Shown piece by piece: positions 53,254 through 62,212 of a stretch of DNA of 64,000 bases (the first letter of the stretch is position 1; each line of letters begins with the position of its first letter). The stretch is from SZAS-103 sp036496805. Lineage in GTDB: Bacteria; Pseudomonadota; Gammaproteobacteria; Xanthomonadales; Xanthomonadaceae. A program made the translations under genes and the position numbers. The stretch is from NCBI GenBank assembly GCA_036496805.1, contig DASXKN010000026.1, forward strand, positions 186,001-250,000. The letters run 5' to 3'. The notes under the pieces are model-generated. The model was not told the origin of the DNA and did not search any database. It saw only the letters and a program-made list of their open reading frames with translations.

Positions 53254-53685
53254 ATGTTTCACCGAAATGCCCTGTCACTGCCGACCCTGCCCCTGCTGGC
53301 GCTCGCCCTCGCGGCACTGACGAGCGCGTCGCCTGCCCTCGCCCAGTCGACCGCCGCCAGCCAGGTGTCGGCGATTTCCGTGGAACCCTCGGCAGTCACC
53401 GCCGCCTTCGCCGTGGAATCGCTGCAGTCGGGTTCGCAACTGGTCGTGACCGCGATCCGCCCGGTCGGCGATGCGGCGGAACTGAGCGTCGAGACCGCCG
53501 GCCACGTCTCCGTCACCGGCCTGAAGATCAGTGGCGACAGCGTGCGCATTGTCGGGCTCGTGGTTGGCGTCACCCTCTCGGTGACGGCGGTCGAAGCCGG
53601 CTGGCTGATCAACAAGGGCAGCGAAATCGTCGCCTTCGTTCCCGACCAGTTCGCCTGCTCGCTCATCCATCATCGGGAGCTGTGA
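53254..53685 (+). CDS. Small exported protein of unknown function
   Basis: A 143-residue protein with a signal peptide (MFHRNALSLPTLPLLALALA...SPALA). The mature part has an Ala/Ser/Val-rich composition with predicted beta-strands (QLVVTAIRPVGDAAELSVE, VSVTGLKISGDSVRIVGLVVGVTLSVTAVEAGWLI). I do not recognise the family. The ATG at 53254 follows GGAG at 8 nt. One base separates its stop codon from the DUF2145-type gene start, so the two are one operon and probably work together in the envelope. Confidence 0.7.
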   Translation: MFHRNALSLPTLPLLALALAALTSASPALAQSTAASQVSAISVEPSAVTAAFAVESLQSGSQLVVTAIRPVGDAAELSVETAGHVSVTGLKISGDSVRIVGLVVGVTLSVTAVEAGWLINKGSEIVAFVPDQFACSLIHHREL

Positions 53686-53686
53686 A

Positions 53687-54532
53687 ATGCGTGCCTGTCA
53701 TTCCGTGACCGCGATCCGTTCGTTGTGCATCGGCGCAGCGCTGTTGCTGGCGACCCACGCCGGCGCGGCGCTCGCAGGCACCGCCTGCACCTCGCACGCG
53801 ATCACGCCGACGCAACTGGCCGCGGCGTCGAAGTCGGCCGAACGCGTGTACGCCGCGCTCGAACAGGGCGATGCGCCTGTAGCGCTGATCGCCCGGCACG
53901 GCCAGGACCTCTCGAAGTACGGCCTCTACTACAGCCACGTCGGCTTCGCCGTGCGCGATCGCCCCGAAGGCCGCTGGACGGTCGTGCACGAACTCAACTC
54001 CTGCGGCACCGATCGTTCCGGCCTGTACGCGCAGGGTTTGGTGAACTTCTTCTCCGACGACCTCGTCGACCAGGACGTGCGCATCATCTGGCTGCAACCC
54101 GAGCTCGCCCGGCGCGTCGTCGCGATCCTCGACGGCCCCGACGCGAAGGTCCTGCACGAACCCCACTACAGCGTCATCGCCCGCTACGACAGCCACGAAT
54201 GGCAGAACTCCACCGCATGGGCGCTCGACGTCCTCGCCGCCGCCGAGCTGCCGCCCGGCACGCCCATCGACCGCCCCGGCGCGCAGGCCGAGGAAGCCGC
54301 CCTGCACCACCAGCCCGACGTCATCCACATCCCCTACACCCAGCGCGTGCTCGGCGGCCTGTTCAGCGCCAACACCGTGTTCACCGACCACCCGCTCTCG
54401 GCGCGCCTGTCGGGCGAATACCAGGTCGTGACCGTGCACTCGATCCTGTACTGGCTCGACGCGATCGGCGCGACCGCGCATGTTCGCGAATGGCGCGGCG
54501 GTGTCGAGCAGGCAACGCCCGGACCGGCCTGA
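53687..54532 (+). CDS. Exported DUF2145-like protein
   Basis: A 281-residue protein with a signal peptide (SLCIGAALLLATHAGAALA). Mature landmarks are YSHVGFAVRD, VVHELNSCGTDRSGLYAQGLVNFFSDD and QNSTAWALDVLAA. This pattern fits the DUF2145 family, whose spaced His/Asn/Cys residues recall papain-like or NlpC/P60 folds, though no activity is established. The start has GGGAG at 7 nt. It is coupled to the preceding small exported protein, and another exported protein follows 122 bp later. Confidence 0.75.
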   Translation: MRACHSVTAIRSLCIGAALLLATHAGAALAGTACTSHAITPTQLAAASKSAERVYAALEQGDAPVALIARHGQDLSKYGLYYSHVGFAVRDRPEGRWTVVHELNSCGTDRSGLYAQGLVNFFSDDLVDQDVRIIWLQPELARRVVAILDGPDAKVLHEPHYSVIARYDSHEWQNSTAWALDVLAAAELPPGTPIDRPGAQAEEAALHHQPDVIHIPYTQRVLGGLFSANTVFTDHPLSARLSGEYQVVTVHSILYWLDAIGATAHVREWRGGVEQATPGPA

Positions 54533-54654
54533 AACCTTCGTCGCCGGGCTTGTGGCCGACGCCCGATCGAGTGCATCCGGCGGCATGCACGGAAGCGTCT
54601 TCCATGGCCTTGCACATGCCTTGTGCGCAATTCACCCACCTCACCGGAACGCCC

Positions 54655-55293
54655 ATGTCTCTTCGTTCGATCCTGCTCGCAGCCACGTTGCTCTCCGCCA
54701 ACTGTCTGGCCGAGACACCCGTGACGATCAAGCACGTCACGCTCGACCAGTTCATGCCCAACTACCTTCGGGTAAGCATTCCGCTGACCTTGAGCGTGCC
54801 CGCATCATACGAACTGGCAACCTTCCACAAGCTGGAAATGTTCGAAGCCTTCTACTGGATGCCGAAGTCCGAGGTCGCGCATGCCGACGAAACCGGCGAT
54901 CTGCCCGGCGACAGCGGCTACATGCACGCCGAGATATCGCTGAGCGCGGCCTACCGGGTCGAAAGGGACGTGTTCGTCGGTGTCGAGGACATGACCGGGC
55001 GGGACCGGAAGGAGTTCGACTCGCTCTTCTCGGACGTGCGGATGGAGCGCTGCTCCGTCGGGAAATTCCCGGTCCTGTTGCTGGACATGAAGGCGAGGAA
55101 GGATGGCCGCCACCTGCGCGCGATGTACGTGGCCACCCTGATCGACACCAACGTCGTCTACATCGACTACCTCGCTCCGCGCCAGCACGACGAGGTCGGC
55201 GACTACGCTTGGAACGACATGAAGCGCTCGCTCACCTGCCGCGGGCCGGCGGGGAGCGCCACGCACGGCACGCCGACCGCGCCGGCCGGATAG
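54655..55293 (+). CDS. Exported protein of unknown function
   Basis: A 212-residue protein with a short signal peptide (MSLRSILLAATLLSANCLA). The cysteine near the cleavage site lacks a full lipobox, so lipidation is doubtful. The mature chain mixes strands and helices (LRVSIPLTLSVPASYELATFHKLEM, RAMYVATLIDTNVVYIDYLAP, AWNDMKRSLTC). Two cysteines (RCSVGKF and SLTC) could bridge. Family not recognised. It is the third exported protein in a row on this strand and is convergent with the S9 peptidase. Confidence 0.65.
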   Translation: MSLRSILLAATLLSANCLAETPVTIKHVTLDQFMPNYLRVSIPLTLSVPASYELATFHKLEMFEAFYWMPKSEVAHADETGDLPGDSGYMHAEISLSAAYRVERDVFVGVEDMTGRDRKEFDSLFSDVRMERCSVGKFPVLLLDMKARKDGRHLRAMYVATLIDTNVVYIDYLAPRQHDEVGDYAWNDMKRSLTCRGPAGSATHGTPTAPAG

Positions 55294-55314
55294 CGCGATC
55301 GCTTCCGGCAAGCA

Positions 55315-57285
55315 TCAAGGCTGTGCCTTCGCTCCGCCGATGTTCGCAGCGAGAAAATCCAGCAGCTTCACGTAGAACGCGTGGCGGTGCTCGTCGGTGT
55401 AGAAGCCGTGGCCCTCGGTGGGAAAGTACAGCGTCTCCGGCCTGGCGCCTGCCGCGACGAGGGCCTTCTCCAGTTTCTGCGTGTGCTCGATCGGCGCGGT
55501 GGTGTCCTTGCCTCCCGCGACGAGGAAGACCGGCTGCTTGATCTTGCCGGCCAGGTTCACCGGCGACACCGCCGCCACGCTGTCGGACGTGCCGACCCAG
55601 TCGTCGGACCACTTCTTCAGGTAGTCGGCCTTGCCGGCGTCGTCGCGCAGCATCATCGGCAGGTCGTAGACGCCGACGTAGCCCACGCCGCAGCGGTACA
55701 GGCCGGGTTCCTTCGCCAGCCCCATCATCGCCGCGTACGCGCCATAGCTGGCGCCGTAGATGCAGACGCGTTGCGGATCGGCGATCTTCTGCGCGATCGC
55801 CCAGCGCGTCGCATCGCTGACGTCGTCCTGCATGCGCCCGCCCCACTCGCGCGCGCCCGCGTGCAGGAAGGCACGCCCGTAATTGCCCGAGCCGCGATAG
55901 TTGATGCGCAGGACCGCATAGCCGGCGTCGGCCAGCATCTGCGTTTCCTCGTCGAAATCGTTGTCGTCGTAAATCCCGAACGGACCGCCGTGCGGCAGCA
56001 CGACCATCGGCAGGTTTGCGCCCGCACCCTTCGGCAAGGTCAGGTAGCCATACAGGGCCATGCCATCGCGCGCAGCGAGCGTCACCGCGCGGGTGGGCGA
56101 CAACGACTTCGGATCGATCCAGCTTCGGCGGCTGAAGATGCCGTCGGCGGCCTTGGCCTTGCGATCGTAGAGATAGAAGTCGCCAGGATCGGTATCGCTG
56201 TCCACGCCCACGATCTCGAGCCCGCCATCCTTCGTGCGCGAAGTCACCAGCACGCTCTGTCCGGGAAAAGCCGCTTCCAGCGAACGCTGGTGTGTCGCCG
56301 CGTCCGAGTCCTCGTCGAAGAACGCGGCGTGGCGATGGTCGCCCATGAAACTCGCGCCGACCGGCACTTCATCGCCGCCCGCATGCAGCACGAGTTCCGG
56401 ATCGACGACCGGATCGCGCAACAGGTCGCGACGCTGCCCGCTGGCGGTGTCGAAGGCGACGATCGCATCCGGGCCGCTGTCGTTCTCGACCTGCAGGTAT
56501 GCGGTCCTGCCGTCAGCGCTGAATCCCAGCGGCGATTCGACATGTCCGCTCGCATGCTCGTCGTTGAGCGTGCGCCACGCGGTCTTCGCGTCGGGCCGAT
56601 AGAGCAGATGGCTGAAGTTGCCGTCGTCCGATCCCACCGCGAAGCGCACCACGCCGTCGGGATCGGCCACGAAGCGCGCGCGTCGCAGCGGCGCGCTGGC
56701 GACCTGGGTGGTCGAACCGTCGTCCACGTCCATCCGTACCACGCGCGTGACCGGATTGACCTCGTAGGTGCTGACCGCGACCAGCACATGCTTGTCGTCG
56801 CGCGGCAGGGTGTCCATCAACTCGGCGTACTGCAGTCCCTGGGCGCTGTAGACCTCGACGCTGTCGGCCTTCACCGGCTTCTCGAAATGCCCGATCAGCT
56901 GCTTCGCTCCGCTCGCATCGGCATTCAGGCCGAACAGCTCGCCTGTGGGCTGCGGTTTTTCCAGCGAGCCCTCCTTCTTCGCCCAGGCGATCACCAGGCG
57001 CTGGTCGTTGACCCACCAGAAATCGGCGACTTCCGAATGCGGCCCGCCGGTCGCCTTCGCCGTGACCTTGCCGTCGGAACGCTGCTGCACCCACAGCACC
57101 GAGCGATCCGGCAGGTTGACCGTGACCGCGTAGTACGCGCCGGTCGGCGAGATCTTGACGTGGCCGAAGCTGTCCTTCTTCAGATAGCGATCGACATCGA
57201 CGGCCGGCTGCGACTGCGCCGATGCCGGCGCCGGCGTGATCGCCCACAGGGCCGCGGCCAGCACCCACGAATCCTTGCGCGACAT
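55315..57285 (-). CDS. Exported S9 family prolyl oligopeptidase-like peptidase
   Basis: A 656-residue protein with a signal peptide (MSRKDSWVLAAALWAITPAPASA), a seven-bladed-propeller-like N-terminal region (about 30-400) and a C-terminal alpha/beta-hydrolase domain. The triad appears as Ser513 in GASYGAY, Asp594 in GGKDTTAPI and His626 in EGHGFY. VVLPHGGPFG marks the oxyanion region. It probably degrades short proline-containing peptides in the periplasm. Specificity (dipeptidyl- or acylaminoacyl-peptidase) is not decidable here. The ATG at 57285 is chosen for the signal peptide. Confidence 0.9.
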   Translation of the reverse strand: MSRKDSWVLAAALWAITPAPASAQSQPAVDVDRYLKKDSFGHVKISPTGAYYAVTVNLPDRSVLWVQQRSDGKVTAKATGGPHSEVADFWWVNDQRLVIAWAKKEGSLEKPQPTGELFGLNADASGAKQLIGHFEKPVKADSVEVYSAQGLQYAELMDTLPRDDKHVLVAVSTYEVNPVTRVVRMDVDDGSTTQVASAPLRRARFVADPDGVVRFAVGSDDGNFSHLLYRPDAKTAWRTLNDEHASGHVESPLGFSADGRTAYLQVENDSGPDAIVAFDTASGQRRDLLRDPVVDPELVLHAGGDEVPVGASFMGDHRHAAFFDEDSDAATHQRSLEAAFPGQSVLVTSRTKDGGLEIVGVDSDTDPGDFYLYDRKAKAADGIFSRRSWIDPKSLSPTRAVTLAARDGMALYGYLTLPKGAGANLPMVVLPHGGPFGIYDDNDFDEETQMLADAGYAVLRINYRGSGNYGRAFLHAGAREWGGRMQDDVSDATRWAIAQKIADPQRVCIYGASYGAYAAMMGLAKEPGLYRCGVGYVGVYDLPMMLRDDAGKADYLKKWSDDWVGTSDSVAAVSPVNLAGKIKQPVFLVAGGKDTTAPIEHTQKLEKALVAAGARPETLYFPTEGHGFYTDEHRHAFYVKLLDFLAANIGGAKAQP

Positions 57286-57413
57286 TCCCGACTCCCCATG
57301 CTGACGATCGCTGCGCAATGCACAGCGGCGATTCCACCGCCCCCGCATTCTCGGGCAATCGAAGCTGCAATCAAGGGCCGGGCATCGCCACGACAGCGTG
57401 CGTGCGGTGCGCG

Positions 57414-57995
57414 CTACGGAATCAGGGTCCGCATCACGTGCTCGACGTACGCCTCGAACTCGTCGTGGTGCAGCCGCGGCTGGTGCAGTTGCAGCGAGAG
57501 CTGCAGGAAGCCGACGTAGGCCGCGTAGGCCAGGCGTGCGCGATGCTGGGCGTCGGCGCGACCGAGGCCGGCCTGGCGGAAGGAAGCGGTGAGGTAATCG
57601 AGGCGACGCTCGGACACGCGCTCCATCACCGGCTTCACCAGCGGATGGTCGAGGGCCTTGAGCAGTTCGGAATAGATGATGTGCGTGCGCGCCTCGTGCG
57701 CGACCAGCAGGAACAGCGAACGCAGGCGCTCGCGCGGATCGGAGATGGCTTCGAGCTTGCCGAACACGGTTTCCTGTTCGACCGCTTCCCAGCGTTCCAG
57801 TGCGGCGGTCAGCAAGGCTTCGCGCGACTTGAAGTGCCAGTAGAAGCTGCCCTTGGTCACGCCGAGCCGGCGCGCCAGCGGCTCGACACCGACCGCGGCC
57901 AACCCCTGCTCGCCGAGCAGGTCGAGCGCGGCCTGCGCCCAGTCGTCGGCGCTCAGGCGCGCGCTGCGTTCGGTCTTCGCGGGAGCGTCGGTCAT
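57414..57995 (-). CDS. TetR-family repressor of fadE
   Basis: A 193-residue TetR regulator. The helix-turn-helix (about 20-60) contains VEPLARRLGVTKGSFYWHFKSREALL, and the C-terminal domain is all helical (SLFLLVAHEARTHIIYSELLKALDH). It is divergent from a FadE-type acyl-CoA dehydrogenase gene. A perfect 11-bp inverted repeat lies in the shared 236-bp intergenic region, and a short GTAT-CC-ATAC palindrome sits near its own start. A role in derepressing beta-oxidation by acyl-CoA is inferred from context. Confidence 0.83.
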   Translation of the reverse strand: MTDAPAKTERSARLSADDWAQAALDLLGEQGLAAVGVEPLARRLGVTKGSFYWHFKSREALLTAALERWEAVEQETVFGKLEAISDPRERLRSLFLLVAHEARTHIIYSELLKALDHPLVKPVMERVSERRLDYLTASFRQAGLGRADAQHRARLAYAAYVGFLQLSLQLHQPRLHHDEFEAYVEHVMRTLIP

Positions 57996-58108
57996 GGGCG
58001 CAGTGTATCCATACGGACGGGTAGGTGAAGCATGCTGGGCTTCGAAGCCTTTCCCACTGGCGACAGAAGCAGCGTTTCGGTTCCCGAGCATTTGCACTAG
58101 GCTGTTGC

Positions 58109-58136
58109 GCTCACCATACTAACGCGTATGGTGAGC
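58109..58136. promoter_or_regulatory. Operator-like palindrome upstream of fadE
   Basis: The arms GCTCACCATAC (58109-58119) and GTATGGTGAGC (58126-58136) form a perfect 11-bp inverted repeat with a 6-bp spacer. It lies 95 bp before the fadE start codon and 114 bp before the divergent TetR gene. Size and position fit a TetR-family operator. Confidence 0.7.
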
Positions 58137-58231
58137 CTGCGCAGCACGGATACGCTGCACGGCTCGAAGCGGTACGCTGCCGGACAAGCAACCGTCGGCG
58201 GGATCGCACTCGAAGGCATGACGGAGTCCAC

Positions 58232-60700
58232 ATGAGCATCGCCGCACCGCTGCTGATCCTGCTGATCGTCGGACTCGTGGCGGCCTATCACCGACTGCCG
58301 CTGTTCCTGTACGTGCTGATGACCGCGGCCGCGCTCGCCACCGGCGCATGGCTCGGAGCGAGCATGACCGCCACGATCGTCGTCGGCGCCGTATTCGCGC
58401 TGGCCGCGATCCCCCTGCTGATCCCCCCGCTGCGCCTGCCTTACGTCACCCGGCCGCTGCTCGATTTCTACACGAAGATACTGCCGCCGCTTTCGGACAC
58501 CGAGCGCACAGCGCTGGAAGCGGGCACGGTCGGCTTCGAGGGCGAGCTGTTCTCCGGCAAGCCAAAGTGGAAGGTCCTGCTCGAACAACCACGTCCGATG
58601 CTGACGGCCGAGGAACAGGCCTTCCTCGACGGTCCCTGCGAAGAACTGTGCAGGATGGCCAACGAGTGGGATATCACCCACGTCCGCGCCGACCTGCCGC
58701 CGGAGATCTGGGACTACATCAAGAAGAACCGCTTCTTCGGGATGATCATCCCGAAGGAATACGGCGGACTTGGATTTTCCGCGCTGGCCAACCACAAGGT
58801 GATCCAGAAGCTGGCCTCGATCTCGGCCACGCTCAGCTCGACGGTCGGCGTGCCGAACTCGCTCGGCCCCGGCGAACTGCTGATGCACTACGGCACGCAG
58901 GAACAAAAAGACCTCTACCTGCCGCGCCTCGCCGACGGCCGCGAGATTCCCTGCTTCGGACTCACCGGTCCGTTCGCGGGTTCGGACGCGACCTCGATCC
59001 CCGACTACGGCATCGTCTGCAAGCAGCAGTGGAACGGCGCGAACGTGGTCGGCATCCGCCTCACCTTCGACAAGCGCTACATCACCCTGGCGCCGGTGGC
59101 GACCCTGATCGGGCTGGCGTTCCGCATGTACGACCCGGACGGTTTTCTCGGCGACAGGAAGGACCTCGGCATCAGTCTTGCGCTGATCCCGCGTGACACT
59201 CCGGGCATCGAGATCGGCCGTCGCCACTTCCCGCTCAACATTCCGTTCCAGAACGGGCCGATCCACGGCAAGGACGTTTTCGTGCCGTTGTCCGTGCTGA
59301 TCGGTGGCGAGGAATACGCGGGCAAGGGCTGGCAGATGCTGGTCGAGGTGCTCTCGATCGGGCGTTCGATCACCCTGCCCTCGACCGCGAGCGGCGCATC
59401 CAAGCTCGCTGCCGTCGTGACCGGCGCGTATGCGCGCATCCGCAAGCAGTTCGGCCTGTCGGTCGGGCGCTTCGAAGGCGTCGAGGAAGCGCTCGCGCGG
59501 ATCGCGGGCAATGCGTATGCGGTCAGCGCGCTCTCGCAGGCGACCGCGGCAGCCGTTGCACGCGGCGAGAATCCCGCAGTGCCCTCCACGATCGCGAAAT
59601 ACCACTGCACCACGATGGGCCGCGAAGTCGCGCAGGACGCGATGGACATCCACGGCGGCAAGGGCATCATCCTCGGCCCGCGCAACTACCTCGGCCGCGG
59701 CTGGCAGGCAGCGCCGATCGGGATCACGGTCGAAGGCGCGAACATCATGACGCGCAGCCTGATGATCTTCGGCCAGGGCGCGATCCTGTGCCATCCATGG
59801 GTGCTCAAGGAGATGAAATCCGCAGGCCTGGCCGATCCGCGGCAGCGCCTCAGGGAATTCGATCGCAACCTGTTCGGCCATATCGGCTTCGCGATCTCCA
59901 ACGCGGTGCGTTCGTGGTGGTTCGGCTGGACCGCTGCGCGCATCGGCAGCGCGCCCGGCGACGACTACACGCGCCGCTACTTCCGCAAGCTCAACCGCTA
60001 TTCGGCCGCGCTCGCGCTGATGGCCGACACCTCGATGCTGCTGCTCGGCGGCAAGCTCAAGTTCAAGGAAAAGCTGTCGGCGCGCCTCGGCGACGTGCTG
60101 AGCCAGCTCTACCTCAGCAGCAGCATGCTCAAGCGCTATCACGACGAGGACTGCCCCGTATCGGATCGCCCGCTGCTGGCCTGGGCCTTCCACGATTCCG
60201 TGCACAAGATGGAAGTCGCGCTGTCGGGCGCGCTGCGCAATTTCCCGGTGCGTCCTGTCGGCTGGCTGCTGTGGCTGCTGGTGTTCCCGTGGGGTCGCCG
60301 CGCGCAGGCGCCATCGGACCAGCTCGGTCACCGCGCCGCCGCACTGCTGATGTCGCCGTCGGACGCGCGCGATCGCCTCGCCGAAGGCGTCTTCCTGACG
60401 CCCTGCGAGAACAACCCGGCCGGACGCATCAACAGCTATCTGGCGAAAGTGATCCTCGCCGAGCCGGTGGAGCGCAAGTTCTGGAAGGCGCTGAAGAACA
60501 GCGACATCGAAGCGCTCGACTTCGAGGCGCAACTGGACGAGGGCGTGAAGGAAGGCTGGATCAGCGGCGAGGAGCGCAGGCAGCTCGAAGAGCTGCGCGC
60601 GATGACCCTGGACGCGATCTCGGTCGACGACTTCGATCCCTCGGAGCTGGTGGCGGCATCGGCATCACGCACGAGCCGGGCCGTGCGCAGCGCGGCCTGA
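58232..60700 (+). CDS. fadE: Acyl-CoA dehydrogenase, FadE type
   Basis: An 822-residue long acyl-CoA dehydrogenase with an N-terminal membrane segment (APLLILLIVGLVAAY and a second hydrophobic stretch to ~80). The flavin-dependent ACAD domain includes GLTGPFAGSDATSIPDYG and GREVAQDAMDIHGGKGIILG. A long C-terminal DUF1974-type extension follows. It matches E. coli FadE in length (814) and layout. It catalyses the first step of fatty-acid beta-oxidation at the inner membrane. The ATG at 58232 follows GGAG. A palindromic operator and a TetR gene lie upstream. Confidence 0.93.
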   Translation: MSIAAPLLILLIVGLVAAYHRLPLFLYVLMTAAALATGAWLGASMTATIVVGAVFALAAIPLLIPPLRLPYVTRPLLDFYTKILPPLSDTERTALEAGTVGFEGELFSGKPKWKVLLEQPRPMLTAEEQAFLDGPCEELCRMANEWDITHVRADLPPEIWDYIKKNRFFGMIIPKEYGGLGFSALANHKVIQKLASISATLSSTVGVPNSLGPGELLMHYGTQEQKDLYLPRLADGREIPCFGLTGPFAGSDATSIPDYGIVCKQQWNGANVVGIRLTFDKRYITLAPVATLIGLAFRMYDPDGFLGDRKDLGISLALIPRDTPGIEIGRRHFPLNIPFQNGPIHGKDVFVPLSVLIGGEEYAGKGWQMLVEVLSIGRSITLPSTASGASKLAAVVTGAYARIRKQFGLSVGRFEGVEEALARIAGNAYAVSALSQATAAAVARGENPAVPSTIAKYHCTTMGREVAQDAMDIHGGKGIILGPRNYLGRGWQAAPIGITVEGANIMTRSLMIFGQGAILCHPWVLKEMKSAGLADPRQRLREFDRNLFGHIGFAISNAVRSWWFGWTAARIGSAPGDDYTRRYFRKLNRYSAALALMADTSMLLLGGKLKFKEKLSARLGDVLSQLYLSSSMLKRYHDEDCPVSDRPLLAWAFHDSVHKMEVALSGALRNFPVRPVGWLLWLLVFPWGRRAQAPSDQLGHRAAALLMSPSDARDRLAEGVFLTPCENNPAGRINSYLAKVILAEPVERKFWKALKNSDIEALDFEAQLDEGVKEGWISGEERRQLEELRAMTLDAISVDDFDPSELVAASASRTSRAVRSAA

Positions 60701-60706
60701 ACCCGA

Positions 60707-62029
60707 TCAGCTCGCGTCGGTGGTCTGCTGCAGGGACGGATCCTCGGGCGCGAGTTCGGGCGCATGCGCCGCGCGCCATCCCAGCCAGCCGCCGAGACTC
60801 GCGGCGACCATGCAGATCAGCGAGTAGCCGACCACGCCGATGCCGCTGCCGCCGAGCGCCTTCATCGACAGCGACACCACCACGTCGCCGAAACGCCAGC
60901 CGGCCGTCTCGATCGTGTTCTTGCCCTTGTAGCGCGCTTCGCGTTCGGCGCGCGCATAGAGGGCGTCGGAGCCCGGCTTGCCGATCCCGTAGGTGCTGCC
61001 TCGGGTGACCACCAGCATGGGGATCACCATCGGCGCGCCGATGATTGCCGTCTCGATCAGTGCGGCGAGCTTGATCAGGGCGTCGGCGACGAGCACGCCG
61101 ACCACGCCGAAATCGGCCAGCAGCGCCTTGGTCACGACGATCTGCAGGAACAACTGCAGCGAGTTCGCCATCAGGTCGATGTGCGCGTAGAGGGTCTTGC
61201 GCGCTTCCGCAGTGGTCGCCTCGCCGGCGACCACGTCGGCGGTCAGCGAATAGGCGACCGTGCCGATGGCATCCCCCAGCAGCATCAGCGCAATCATGGT
61301 GCGCAGGAAGGGCGACTTCAGCACTTGCACGAGGCCGGCCAGGACACTGCCGCCGATGACTCCGCCGTCTTCGAGCTCGTCCTGGCGCTGCGGATGCGGA
61401 TGCCGTCGCGACCAGTCCGCCAGGCGCCAGGTGCAGACGATCGCGACCAGCAGCAGGGCGATCGCTCCCAGCAGCAAGCCGTCGATCGACAGCAGGCTCG
61501 CCATGATCGGCCCGAAGATCGCACCCAGGGTGCCCCCCACCGCGATCACCGGGAACATGCGCCGCGCCTGCAGGCCGTCGAACAGGTCGGCCATGAAGCT
61601 CCAGAACACCGACACCACATACAGGTTGAACACGCTCAGCCAGACATAGAACACGATGCCCAGCGTGCGCGCGCCGATCCGGTCCTGCATCTGGAACGCC
61701 GGCACGAAGGCGAGCAGGCAGACGATGAAGAATGCGTAGGTAGCCGGGATGAATTTCTCGCGCGGCCATCGCGCCACCAGCGCGCCGAACACCGGCACCA
61801 GCGCCAGCATGACCAGGAAGGTGCCGACCCAGAACTGCCACAGGTTGGTCGACCCGACCGCCGCGCTGAGCTGGTCGCGCACCGGCCGCAGCAGGTAGTA
61901 CGAAGCCAGCACGCAGAAGAACTGCACGAAGGCGAGCAGCAGCGCCTCGCGTTCGTCCGGGCGCGCGCCGCTGACGATCGACCAGAGCGATTCCGGCCTG
62001 GCTGCTGACGGGCTGTCGGATGCGGCCAT
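60707..62029 (-). CDS. Npt1/Npt2-type nucleotide transporter homologue (MFS-like)
   Basis: A 440-residue membrane protein with about twelve transmembrane helices (LLAFVQFFCVLASYYLLRPVRDQL, FWVGTFLVMLALVPVFGALV, FYVWLSVFNLYVVSVFWSFMADLF). The YYLLRPVRD and VFWSFMADLFD motifs are those of the ADP/ATP translocase (Npt) family of chlamydiae and rickettsiae, which has relatives in some free-living proteobacteria. Whether this one carries nucleotides is not known. The start at 62029 is chosen; the stop codon is only 6 bp from convergent fadE. Confidence 0.8.
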   Translation of the reverse strand: MAASDSPSAARPESLWSIVSGARPDEREALLLAFVQFFCVLASYYLLRPVRDQLSAAVGSTNLWQFWVGTFLVMLALVPVFGALVARWPREKFIPATYAFFIVCLLAFVPAFQMQDRIGARTLGIVFYVWLSVFNLYVVSVFWSFMADLFDGLQARRMFPVIAVGGTLGAIFGPIMASLLSIDGLLLGAIALLLVAIVCTWRLADWSRRHPHPQRQDELEDGGVIGGSVLAGLVQVLKSPFLRTMIALMLLGDAIGTVAYSLTADVVAGEATTAEARKTLYAHIDLMANSLQLFLQIVVTKALLADFGVVGVLVADALIKLAALIETAIIGAPMVIPMLVVTRGSTYGIGKPGSDALYARAEREARYKGKNTIETAGWRFGDVVVSLSMKALGGSGIGVVGYSLICMVAASLGGWLGWRAAHAPELAPEDPSLQQTTDAS

Positions 62030-62212
62030 GGAGCGGCTCTTCGTTCCCCTGACCCGGTGGAGCTTAGCCGACGCGGTCGCCGGCACGAAGCGTTTGCATG
62101 AAGTCCCGCGCCGACGAGGCAATCGAAGATCGGGCCGCCGCCGCCGCGATCTGGAATGTTTGCTCTATCCCGCCACCCTAGCCTCGCAGGATTGCCGTCT
62201 GCTGGATGTGCC

